A program made the translations under genes and the position numbers. DNA of 64,000 nucleotides from Luidia sarsii (taxonomy: Eukaryota; Echinodermata; Asteroidea; Paxillosida; Luidiidae). Shown here one piece after another: positions 24,101 to 36,100 of the stretch. The stretch is taken from positions 2,391,726 through 2,455,725 of the forward strand of contig OX465116.1 in the NCBI GenBank assembly GCA_949987565.1, in the 5' to 3' direction. The notes below the pieces were generated by a model, which saw nothing but the letters and a program-made list of their open reading frames with translations, did not search any database and was not told the DNA's origin. Position 1 is the first letter of the stretch. Each line of letters starts with the position of its first letter.

Positions 24101-27100
24101 CTTGCGATGGATCCTATTAAAGCTATGATGGGTTTGGTGAAATCAACCGCTGGACACAAACTAAACACTAAAGACTCATCTGACAAACCTGATATGCCTT
24201 CGGCTCCCGTGTCTCCCTTGGGGCCCTGGCCTCCCTCATCGCCGGGGAAACCAGTCGGACCGATGGACCCGGCCTGGCCGTCCTCCCCACGGTCGCCCGC
24301 TATGCCCTTGCGGCCCGAGTTGCCGGGACGACCCGCCTGTCCGTCCCTGCCCGGCCGGCCAACCAGGCCCTGGAGACCCAAAGTACCCTTGTCGCCGCGA
24401 GGTCCGGGGAATCCTAAAAAAAAATAAAAAAAATAAAAATTGGTAGATCAACTCTCCTTACATAATCTTTAGGCAGTATTGCAAGATTTTCACTTCACAT
24501 ACATGTACATGTAAAATTTAATCCTTGCAAAGGGGGCAGCAGACTGTGTACAAGATCCGACTTGTTGTCTGACCTCCTCATCACAATCTTAATTCACTTT
24601 CTGTATCAATCCTGCTCAAAAGTTAGAGGGCCTGACGTTTCGATCCGAGCAGGAACTTTCTCAAAGGCAAAGTGACGAGGACATACACAGTCGGGGGAAA
24701 ATTTGAAAAGGACTCTGACTGACAGACAGGAAGGGGAGAGTGGGAGTGAGAGTGGGAAAGAGAGAGAGAGGAGAGGGTGAGAGAGAATTAACATGAGAGG
24801 AGTAAACGCAGAGACAGACAAAAGGATAAAGGCTGAGAGAGGCTGAGAGTAGAGATGGAGAGAGATCGACAGAGACAGACAAAAGGAGAGACAGACAAAA
24901 GGAGAGACAGACAAAAGGAGAGACAGACAAAAGGAGAGACAGACAAAAGGAGAGACAGACAAAAGGAGAGACAGACAAAAGGAGAGACAGACAAAAGGAG
25001 AGACAGACACAAGGAGAGACAGACACAAGGAGAGACAGACACAAGGAGAGACAGACACAAGGAGAGACAGACAAAAGGAGAGACAGACAAAAGGAGAGAC
25101 AGACAAAAGGAGAGACAGACAAAAGGAGAGACAGACAAAAGGAGAGACAGACAAAGGGCGAGACAGACAAAAGGAGAGACAGACAAAAGGAGAGACAGAC
25201 AAAAGGAGAGACAGACAAAAGGAGAGACAGACACAAGGAGAGACAGACACAAGGAGAGACAGACAAAAGGAGAGACAGACAAAAGGAGAGACAGACAAAA
25301 GGAGAGACAGACAAAACGAGAGACAGACACAAGGAGAGACAGAAAGAGACAGATGGACAGACAGACAAACAGTGTGAGCAAATAGTGAGACAGACAGAGG
25401 GACAGAGACACAGAGTGAGTGAAGAGTGGGACAGTCAGAGGGACAGACGGATGGACGGACTGACGGATGGGCAGACATGCAGGCAGGCAGACAGACAGCC
25501 ATACAGACAGACATACCTTTGGCACCAGGGAAGGACGGGATACCAGGGAAGCCCGGTGCGCCCTTCATGCCCTCGAAGCCGGTCTCGCCAAAATCACCCG
25601 GAAATCCCCTCGCCCCCCTGGATCCTTGGAAGCCCTGCAGACCCTTGGGACCCTTTGGACCGGGCTCCCCTGGGCGACCAGGGATGGGCTCCTCCACATC
25701 CACCTCGGCAGCTGCAGATTTGGAAACGAAACCAATGGAACAGAACAAAGGATGAGAAGTAGATGCAAAAGAGAGAAAGGCGTACAAGGCTGTATTGGAC
25801 CTTAACCTCCGAATCTGGACCTCCATTGGCTTGACTATGCGACGGGGCCCTCCGAATCCGGGCACCACTATTGTCCACATTTTAAACAAAGACTCTTTTC
25901 AGCTTAGAACAAAGCAATACAAATCAGTACAAAGACCCTTTTTGACGCAAGTTGCCACATGAATTGCAAGATTAGCAGCAGTAATTGTGGGACTTTTACT
26001 GTGGAGGATCGAGGGATACCGCACTGCTGCTGAAAGCACGCGGGGTACATTGTCTTTGCATGCCACACAGCCCAACGGTCGTGAGTGGAATTACCCCCCC
26101 ATTCTTTACCATAATCTGTACGCTCGGTTGTGGCCAACAAACTCGAAGATTTGACTGCCTGGAGTGGAGGCTGGAGTCTGCGGTTAGGGATTGACAGTAC
26201 CATACACGCACACGCACACACACACACGTCCGTTATGGTCCATTGACGATGCACAATGGGCCCTTTTTCGAACGGATAATCTCTTGACAAAAGCCACAAC
26301 AACGTCCGCCTTGTGCCAGGTTTTACTCTCTTGTACCCATAGTATACCCTTATCGATTTATTTCACAGAAATATATTGTTCCGATTGTTTTAGCGAGATT
26401 TGAAAATGATGCATTGTTAAAAAAAAACCTGTATGGCGGTCATGGGCACTGAACAACCACCCGGCGTAAAGTGGTTAATAATAGTAATTTCACGATTCAC
26501 ACCAAAAACATTATGGGAAAATGGGGGTGGGGGGGGGGTTGAAATAGTTCTTACCCCGTGCTCCTTTCTGTCCCTTTGATCCTTTGATGCCTAATCTTCC
26601 CGGTTCACCTTGGACACCCTTGGGACCTTCTGGGCCGCTGCGGCTGTCTCCGTCCAAGCCGTCCTCACCGGCAGGACCTGGGGTACCCTTCATGCCTTTG
26701 GCACCTCGCAAACCTCGCTTGCCAGCCTCTCCCTACTCACGGCAAGGGGAGAGGGAACCAGGACAAGTTACACAAAATGAACTTCACTTTCCATCCCAGT
26801 AAAGGGAAAAAAACTGAGACAGGGAAATTAGAAAATAGAGCAAAACTTTTGCAAACTGCTTTCTGACTGAATTGGCAAATCGCATACAGGAGGGCCAGAC
26901 GTTTCTACCCAAATAGGGCCTAGGATTCTGCCTTTGAGAAAGGTCCTGCTAGGGTCGAACATCCTAATTGGTGAATTTGGACAGGTTGACTGCACTGGGG
27001 GGCGGGGGGGGGGGGGGGGGGGGGCTTGCAGAGATACTAGGGCAGCTGTGCTCACCTTTAAAGACTTGTTCTTGAAGGGGTTAAAGTCGAAAGGGGGCGA

Positions 27101-30100
27101 TTCGCCCTGGGGGCCCGGGTCACCCGGTTCACCTCTCCTGCCCTTCTCACCCTCCTCTCCTTTCAGGCCTTTGGAAATAAGGGGTTAAGTCACAGTGCAT
27201 TGATTAGTATTTGTCAGTCACATCGAATTGCTTGTGGAAACGTTCCATGAATGTTACTTCATGTTATCTTCGCCGATCGAAGCCTTTTGCCACGTTTCCG
27301 AGTCAAAATCCCCTCACCATGCCGAGCGCAGCACGAACCAACCCTTTTTGCTAATCGTTGATCTGATTTTGCCTGGGCATTGCTGCCGTTCAACGGCTCC
27401 CAGACGGTATTCATATGCAAATTGTGGCACTCCTTATAAGGCTTGGCAACTGCAGTTTCCATATTTATGACTGGGGTTCTAGCTTCACTTCGTAAATATT
27501 CATTAAAAAGCCTGAAATGACAGCGCGCTTTTTAGGTCCCATGGTTTAAATGCACGCGTAATGATATTCATGAGCTCATGAATATATAATGAGGCAAATC
27601 AAGATGGCGGTTTAACGTTGCGACGAAAGTGTGTCGCGAAGTTGCTCCTTTTAACCGTAATGCAGTGGGTGTTTCTTAGTGGAAATATGATTATTACTGA
27701 TTAAAATAATGACTCCAGACACAGGTTTGATAATTTGGTGAACAACTGTGAATTTTCAAAGTGAAATTTTGAGTTGAAAATTTTGCATTGGATGCGCGAA
27801 GACTTTTGCATGGTAGTGTACATGCTGAATAGGGTCATTGCATCCAGAGCTGTGACTGTGAATAGGTGCAGTGAATGGCCCATTGTGTACATGCTGAATA
27901 GGGTCATTGCATCCACAGCTGTGACTGTGAATAGGTGCAGTGAATGGCCCATTGTGTACATGTTGAATAGGGTCATTGCATCCACAGCTGTGACTGTGAA
28001 TAGGTGCACTGAATGGCCCATTGTGTGCAAGCTGAATAGGGTCATTGCATCAGCAGCTGTGACTGTGAATGGGTGCACTGAATGGCCCATTGTGTACAAG
28101 CTGAATAGGGCCATTGCATCCACAGCTGTGACTGTGAATGGGTGCACTGAATGGCACACTGTGTGCAAGCTGAATAGGGTCATTGCATCCACAGCTGTGA
28201 CTGTGAATGGGTACACTGAATGGCACACTGTGTGCAAGCTGAATAGGGTCATTGCATCCACAGCTGTGACTGTGAATGGGTGCACTGAATGGCCCACAGT
28301 GTGCAAGCTGAATAGGGTCATTGCATCCACAGCTGTGCCTGTGAATGGGTGCACTGAATGGCACACTGTGTGCAAGCTGAATAGGGTCATTGCATCCACA
28401 GCTGTGACTGTGAATGGCTGCACTGAATGGCCCACTGTGTACATGCTGAATAGGGTCATTGCATCCACAGCTGTGACTGTGAATGGGTGCACTGAATGGC
28501 CCATTGTGTACAAGCTGAATAGGGTCATTGCATCCACAGTTTTTACTGTGAATAGGTGCACTGAATGGCCCATTGTGTACATGCTGAATAGGGTCTTTGG
28601 ATCCACAGCTGTGACTGTGAATGGGTACACTGAATGGCACACTGTGTGCAAGCTGAATAGGGTCATTGCATCCACAGCTGTGACTGTGAATGGGTGCACT
28701 GAATGGCCCACAGTGTGCAAGCTGAATAGGATCATTGCATCCACAGCTGTGACTGTGAATGGGTGCACTGAATGGCACACTGTGTGCAAGCTGAATAGGG
28801 TCATTGCATCCACAGCTGTGACTGTGAATGGCTGCACTGAATGGCCCACTGTGTACATGCTGAATAGGGTCATTGCATCCACAGCTGTGACTGTGAATGG
28901 GTGCACTGAATGGCCCATTGTGTACAAGCTGAATAGGGTCATTGCATCCACAGTTTTTACTGTGAATAGGTGCACTGAATGGCCCATTGTGTACATGCTG
29001 AATAGGGTCTTTGGATCCACAGCTGTGACTGTGAATTGGCACAATGGATAACCCATTGCATAAAAGAAGAATAGGATCATTGCAAGATTAAAGGTGATGA
29101 CTGTAAATGGGCACACTGGATGACCCATCATGTACAATCTAGATAGGGTCACTGTAAGATTAAAGGTGAAGACAACATGGAACATACCTCGTATGGGGAT
29201 GGAAATGCCTTCATCACCGACATCTCCCTTAGTACCTGTTAGTCCTTGACGTCCGCGGAAGCCCTAGCAAGGAAAACAAACCAAAGCAGAACAATTACAA
29301 TGAGACTATGATCACAACTTCTTCCAAGGGTGAGTGTGGCTCTGAGGAGAGCAAGTAACTGTGGATGAAATATACAGGTTTCCATAGTGGGTTCACAATG
29401 TGAAATGTTTGCGATGACACCATGTGCAGAATCTCGTTTTGTGTGAGTGTGGCTCTAAAAAAGCAGCCAGTCACTCCAAATTAGATACGGAGGTTTGCAA
29501 TTTAAGTGGTTTGTGATTACACCTTGTACAGAATCACCATTATAGTTCAGCAGTGCACTTAGTGTTCACTGATGATAACCTTGGCAATTGCTTTGTTGAT
29601 AATGCTTGCACATACATACTTAATCACATAGGCTGTTTACAAAATGGAGGCTTAAGCTTGGGCTTAGAGTTTGGTCACATTTATCTTACTCGTTATAATA
29701 TCACAGGCATCTAAAAACAAGCGTTTGGCCCCAGTTTCTTGATGAATACCCTGTACCTATCAAGCCAACAAACCTTCAAATTCGGATACAAACCACAACT
29801 TGGATTTTCAGGTTTCGTCAAGAAAGGCAAAGCCTGAGCCCGAGCCTAAGCCTTCATTTCGTAAACGGCCATGTAATGTTATAGCGCCCTCTGTTGATGG
29901 AGGCCTGACAGGTTGTTAAACATGGCCGACAATGTGTCTTTGTGTAATCCAGTATTAAATATGTGAACCATTCTGCAAGCCTTGCCATCCTGACTATTAG
30001 AAGAAAAAAAGATAGAAAAATAGAAACACAATTGGCACATTGCTTTACAGGAACTATGAATGGAGACGTAGCATTGATATCAGTCTGGGCCTTGAGTCTT

Positions 30101-33100
30101 GGGGTCTCTTGTGAGGACTCGAGGGCTTTCCCCCCTTACCGAGAAACCAGGCCGACCTCCTCTGCCCGTGTAGCCATCTTCGCCCTTGGGGCCCGGGATG
30201 CCTTCCCGACCCCTAAGCCCATGCTCGCCCAGCCGCCCGGAGATGCCGGGGAAGCCGCGTGCCCCATCCTCCCCCTTGAGGCCCGAGGCGCACAGGAGGC
30301 AGGGCCTAGACGGTGGACCTGCCAAGCCAAACAGATAAAATGACAACAGGGTTATGCAGTTCTTGTACCACTTGGCATCGGGACATCCGCATTCAGAGCA
30401 CTACAGGTGATGCTATGTGCATGACAGGTCCTGAATCCGGACACCGCCATTGTCCGAATTTTGAACAAAGACTCTTTTCAGTCTACCACAAAGCAATATG
30501 AAGCGTGACAATGACCTGTTTTCAGATGCCACATGGCTTGCCAGAATGGTGGCAACAACTGTGGTATTGTGGGAGCTTTACTGTAAATGATGGAGGGATA
30601 GCACTCTGTCACAGGAGCACCTCCAGGTGAGATGTTTGGTACCGGGTATATCAGCGTTTTGGTTAAAGTGACATTCAAATGTATCTAGAGGCTTGCAGTG
30701 CACACCATGTGCAGAAACTTGTCATTTGAGTGAATGTTGCTCTGAGAAGAGCCAGTAATGTCAGATGAGATGTGAAGGTTTGCATGGTGGGTTCACAGTG
30801 TAAGAAGTTTGCAGTGATGCCATGTGCAGAATTTCATCATGTGAGTGAATGTGGCTCTGAGAAGAGCCAGTAACATCAGATGATATGTGAAGATAGGTAT
30901 GGTGGGTTTACAGTGTAAGAAGATTGCAGTGATGCCATGTGCAGAATTTCATCATGTGAGTGAATGTGGCTCTGAGGAGAGCCAGTAACATCAGATATTA
31001 AGATGTGCAGTGACACTGTGTGCTGTATGCGCGTGAGCGTGGCTCTTAGAGGAGCCAGAACTCAATCATATGTCCAAGTGTGTGCTCTGCCCCACAGACA
31101 GGAAGACTCCAGGACACTGGCAATCCGGGACCTACCTGGGTAGCCCTTGCCACCGGTGGTACCCTGGGCACCATCAGGGCCCTGGGATCCCTTCTGACCC
31201 TCGGGGCCAGGCTCACCGATGGGGCCCACAATCTCTTCACCGCTGGGCGTGGTACCCGGCGGACCTGAACGAGGAAGATGGGAGAAAGCAATGCCACAAA
31301 AGTTAGATACATCGTTTTACCAAGCGAGCTGACTGACTGACCGACCGAAATCTGAAATTAGGAGCTCATTTCTGAGGAAATGAAGGGTTCGAGGTCAAAA
31401 TGATGGAAATATGTCTCACATATTTGAGACATACTAAATTTCCAACAAATACTTAAGCCGTGTCCGCACTGGACTTATTTTTTACCGAGCCCGTGGGTAA
31501 CATTCCAATGGGTAAATCTTCCAGGCGTCCGCACTTGGACTATTTGACTCGGGTAAACTAACCGACTGGCGCAAACAAACGCATGAGGGCACTTTCGTGG
31601 TGACCTTTCACCGGATGTCTGTACACAATCTACCGGCCGTGTGTGTACAAGTTATGCACAGTACATGGTCAATTTAACCGGGCACAAGTTGGTCGGTTAA
31701 ACTACCGGTACCCATTTGAGTCGGGTAAGTTACCTGGGAGGAAAACTTCCTGGGCTGTCCGCACTGGACTTAAAATGGTCAATTTACCCATTTGCTCGGT
31801 TAGTATACCCATTCTAAGTCCAGTGCGGACGCGGAAATGGCTGAGGATCGGGAAAAGAATAAATGGGATTGGAGCATCTGGGTTAAAAAATAAAGGTAAC
31901 TCAAAATTACAATGTGAATGGTACAATGCAGGCCTTAACCATAACTAGGCCATTACCCCACCCCTAACCAAACCTTTTACTGCATACATTGTGTCCAATG
32001 ACCTTCCCGCATATTTTGATATCAAATACATGTTGCTCAGCCCTACCGTACAGGTGTTACATTACAATTTGTCGGCACATGCCATTCAAATTTGGCAAAT
32101 TCGACATTATTCTGTTTCCCTATGGTAGTATCAATCCTTAAGCTCATAAATATACATACTTATAGTTAGAGCAAAACAAGAAGTGATATGATTACAATAA
32201 TTTTAATATTCATTGAAATAGCCCAGCCTCTTCAGGGATTAGGAGATGGGGTTGGGAGAAAATAGATCAAAATGTACCCAGATGCCATCAAAATACCATC
32301 AAACACAAATGTTGCATGTCTGGAATGTCCCGAAGCGGGTGCACCCAACAACCAACCCCACCCTCAACCAACCCCATCCTCACCCACTGCCGCCCTCACC
32401 CACTGCCGCCCTCACCCATCGCCGCCCTCACCCACTGCCACCCTCACCCACCGCCACCCTCACCAACCGCCACCCTCACCCACCGCCACCCTCACCCTCA
32501 CCCACCGCCACCCTCACCCACCGCCACCTTCACCCACCGCCAACCTCACCCACCGCCACCCTCACCCACCGCCACCCTCACCCACCGCCACCCTCACCCA
32601 CCGCCACCCTCACCCACCGCCACCCTCACCCTCACCCACCGCCACCCTCACCCACCGCCAACCTCACCCACTGCCGCCCTCACCCACCGCCGCCCTCACC
32701 CACCGCCGCCCTCACCCACCGCCGCCCTCACCCACCGCCGCCCTCACCCACCGCCGCCCTCACCCACTGCCGCCCTCACCCACCGCCACCCTCACCCACT
32801 GCCGCCCTCACCCACCGCCGCCCTCACCCACCGCCGCCCTCACCCACCGCCGCCCTCACCCACTGCCGCCCTCACCCACCGCTGCCCTCACCCACTGCCG
32901 CCCTCACCCACCGCCACCCTCACCCACTGCCGCCCTCACCCACCGCTGCCTTCACCCACTGCCGCCCTCACCCACCGCCGCCCTCACCCACCGCCGCCCT
33001 CACCCACCGCCGCCCTCACCCACCGCCGCCCTCACCCACTGCCACCCTCACCCACCGCCGCCCTCACCCACCGCCACCCTCACCCACCGCCACCCTCACC

Positions 33101-36100
33101 CATTGCCACCCTCACCCACCGCCACCCTCACCCATTGCCACCCTCACCCACCGCCGCCCTCACCCACCGCCACCCTCACCCACCGCCACCCTCACCCATT
33201 GCCACCCTCACCCACCGCCGCCCTCACCCACCGCCACCCTCACCCACCGCCGCCCTCACCCACCGCCACCCTCACCCACCGCCACCCTCACCCATTGCCA
33301 CCCTCACCCACCGCCAACCTCACCCACCGCTGCCCTCACCCACTGCCGCCCTCACCCACCGCCACCCTCACCCACTGCCGCCCTCACCCACCGCTGCCTT
33401 CACCCACTGCCGCCCTCACCCACCGCCGCCCTCACCCACCGCCGCCCTCACCCACCGCCGCCCTCACCCACCGCCACCCTCACCCACCGCCGCCCTCACC
33501 CACCGCCGCCCTCACCCACCGCCACCCTCACCCACCGCCACCCTCACCCATTGCCACCCTCACCCACCGCCACCCTCACCCATTGCCACCCTCACCCACC
33601 GCCGCCCTCACCCACCGCCGCCCTCACCCACCGCCGCCCTCACCCACCGCCACCCTCACCCACCGCCACCCTCACCCACCGCCACCCTCACCCACTGCCG
33701 CCCTCACCCACCGCCACCCTCACCCACCGCCACCCTCACCCACCGCCGCCCTCACCCACCGCCGCCCTCACCCACCGCCGCCCTCACCCACCGCCGCCCT
33801 CACCCACCGCCGCCCTCACCCACCGCCGCCCTCACCCACCGCCGCCCTCACCCACCGCCGCCCTCACCCACCGCCGCCCTCACCCACCGCCGCCCTCACC
33901 CACCGCCGCCCTCACCCACCGCCTCCCTCACCCACCGCCGCCCTCACCCACCGCCACCCTCACCCACCGCCACCCTCACCCATCGCCACCCTCACCCACC
34001 GCCGCCCTCACCCACCGCCACCCTCACCCACCGCCACCCTCACCCACCGCCACCCTCACCCATTGCCACCCTCACCCACCGCTACCCTCACCCTCACCCA
34101 TTGCCACCCTCACCCATTGCCACCCTCACCCACCGCCACCCTCACCCACCGCCACCCTCACCCACCGCCACCTTCACCCATTGCCACCCTCACCCACCGC
34201 CGCCCTCACCCACTGCCACCCTCACCCACCGCCACCCTCACCCACCGCCGCCCTCACCCACCGCCACCCTCACCCACCGCCACCCTCACCCACCGCCGGG
34301 GGGGAACAAAACACTTGAGAGGTTTGGGAGCTCTGTTCACCTGGTGGTCCTTGGGGGCCGCGGAATCCCTTGCTTCCATAGGGGCCTGGGGAGCCAGTGG
34401 ATCCGTCCATGCCCACCCGGCCAGGCTTCGAGACGCCCTGCTGTCCTTTCAGGCCCGGCTCTCCCTTGAATCCGAGTTCGCCCTCCGCTCCCTTCCAGCC
34501 TCGGGGACCGAAGACGCCTGTGGGGTCCAGGAACCAGACCGATCATTAGTCAAAGGAAATAGACTACTGTAGTACTCTCTGAATCAGACGAGGACATTTT
34601 TCGAAATGAAAGCTTAGGCTCGGGCTTAGGTATCATATTTATCTTACTTGTTATGTTATCACAGGCATCTAAAAACAAAAATACAGCATTCAATGCCGTA
34701 CTGTTCTGTTCAGATCTCGGTGAGATTGTAAACGATTTCTTTTAATCTTTTCTTCACAAAATACAACATTTTAGGCAGAAATATTTCAGTGCGAACTTTC
34801 TACTATAACCATCTTCAAACTGTATAAGTTTCATGTAAATCTGCGAACAATTCTGTTTTTCGATCTTACCAATGTTTTAAGATTTTAAGGCTTTAAGATC
34901 GTGTTGTGGTTGTTATTATTATTATCACCCTGGCTAAAATAGTGGACTTTTTGGATAGCTCAGGCGGTAAGAGCACTGGTATATTAAACCAAAGGTCTTG
35001 GATTCATGTCCTGGTCCAGTCAAATTTTCTTGGCCATTTTTTTTCAAAATTTGTTCCCTGTGTGATTTGTTTCCATTAATCTAAAAAGCTGCATCAAATC
35101 AATGCGACCCCCACACTGCTGTAGCCAGGTTTACAACAATAGCTTGTATCCATCTGAATAAAGGTGGAGGCATGATCCCTGGAGATATACCGCAGTATAA
35201 GCCTAAAGGTCAAATGATTCTGGCTGGTGCCCCCACCTTGAGAAAGATAGTTGACTATTTGAGAAAGCCACCATCTAAGGGCTGGATAGCTCAGGTGGTA
35301 AGAGCGCTAGTACATTAAATCGGAGATCTCAGGTTCAAGTCCCGGTCCAGCCTTTTTTCAAATTGTTAAAAAGTTTTTGTCCCTTCATTTGCTTTATTAC
35401 TATTATTACATCACACTCAGGCAAGTGTAGGGGTTTGGGACCAGTGGCTCCCTGTGCTTGATACCTGGTGGTCCCTGGTCCCCTCTCCGCCCAGGGAAGC
35501 CATAGCCCTCCTGTCCGTCTAAGCCCGGTTCTCCTATGTCTCCATCGGGGCCGGGCAGACCTCGGGCTCCTGAATCGCCCACTGCCCCTGGTATCCCGGC
35601 AAAACCATCAAGGCCGGTGAAACCTGGGTACCCCTTGGGCCCCTTGGGTCCACCAAATTGCTGCAGGGAGAAAAAACAGAAAGCGGTCCAAGCCTTGGAT
35701 AAAGACGTCCAGACAATCAATTCGACCTCTGAGAGAGGCCCCCTCACTTTGTATAGATACACAAACAAGAAAAATAAGATCTTAAAATTTAGTGGGCCTG
35801 ATGTTTCGATCCTAGCAGGACCTTTCTCAAAGGCTTTCTCACTTCTCACTTTCTCACCTTTGAGAAAGGTCCTGCTAGGATCAAAACGTCAGGCCCACTC
35901 AATTTTAAGATTTGCATTTTGGTAATTTTAGTCAGTAAGCAACATTTTTGTATATCACTTTAAGAAAAATAAGAGTGATATACAAAAATATTGCAAACTG
36001 CCCACTGACTAAAATCACCAAAATGCAAATCAGAAAATTAAGTGGGCCTGACGTTTTGATCCTAGCAGGACCTTTCTCTGCCTTTGAGAAAGGTCCTGCT

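Noticed and set aside
24606..25889. 427-codon minus ORF with Ser/Leu/Cys/Val repeats
   Set aside because: Only its part at 25517-25711 is a real exon; the rest is read-through into the 16-bp GGAGAGACAGAC array.
27701..29185. ORFs of 425 (plus) and 494 (minus) codons
   Set aside because: Both strands of a 69-bp minisatellite whose period is divisible by 3. Open on both strands with identical repeat period, so artefactual.
32246..34572. Plus-strand ORFs of 690-766 codons rich in Pro, Thr, His, Arg
   Set aside because: They are three frames through the same 16-bp satellite; every frame is open because the unit lacks stops. No domain, no codon bias.
35281..35352. Functional tRNA gene
   Set aside because: Acceptor, D and T arms pair, but the anticodon stem is poor, position 33 is not T, and a second decayed copy lies nearby. 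More likely a tRNA-derived repeat.
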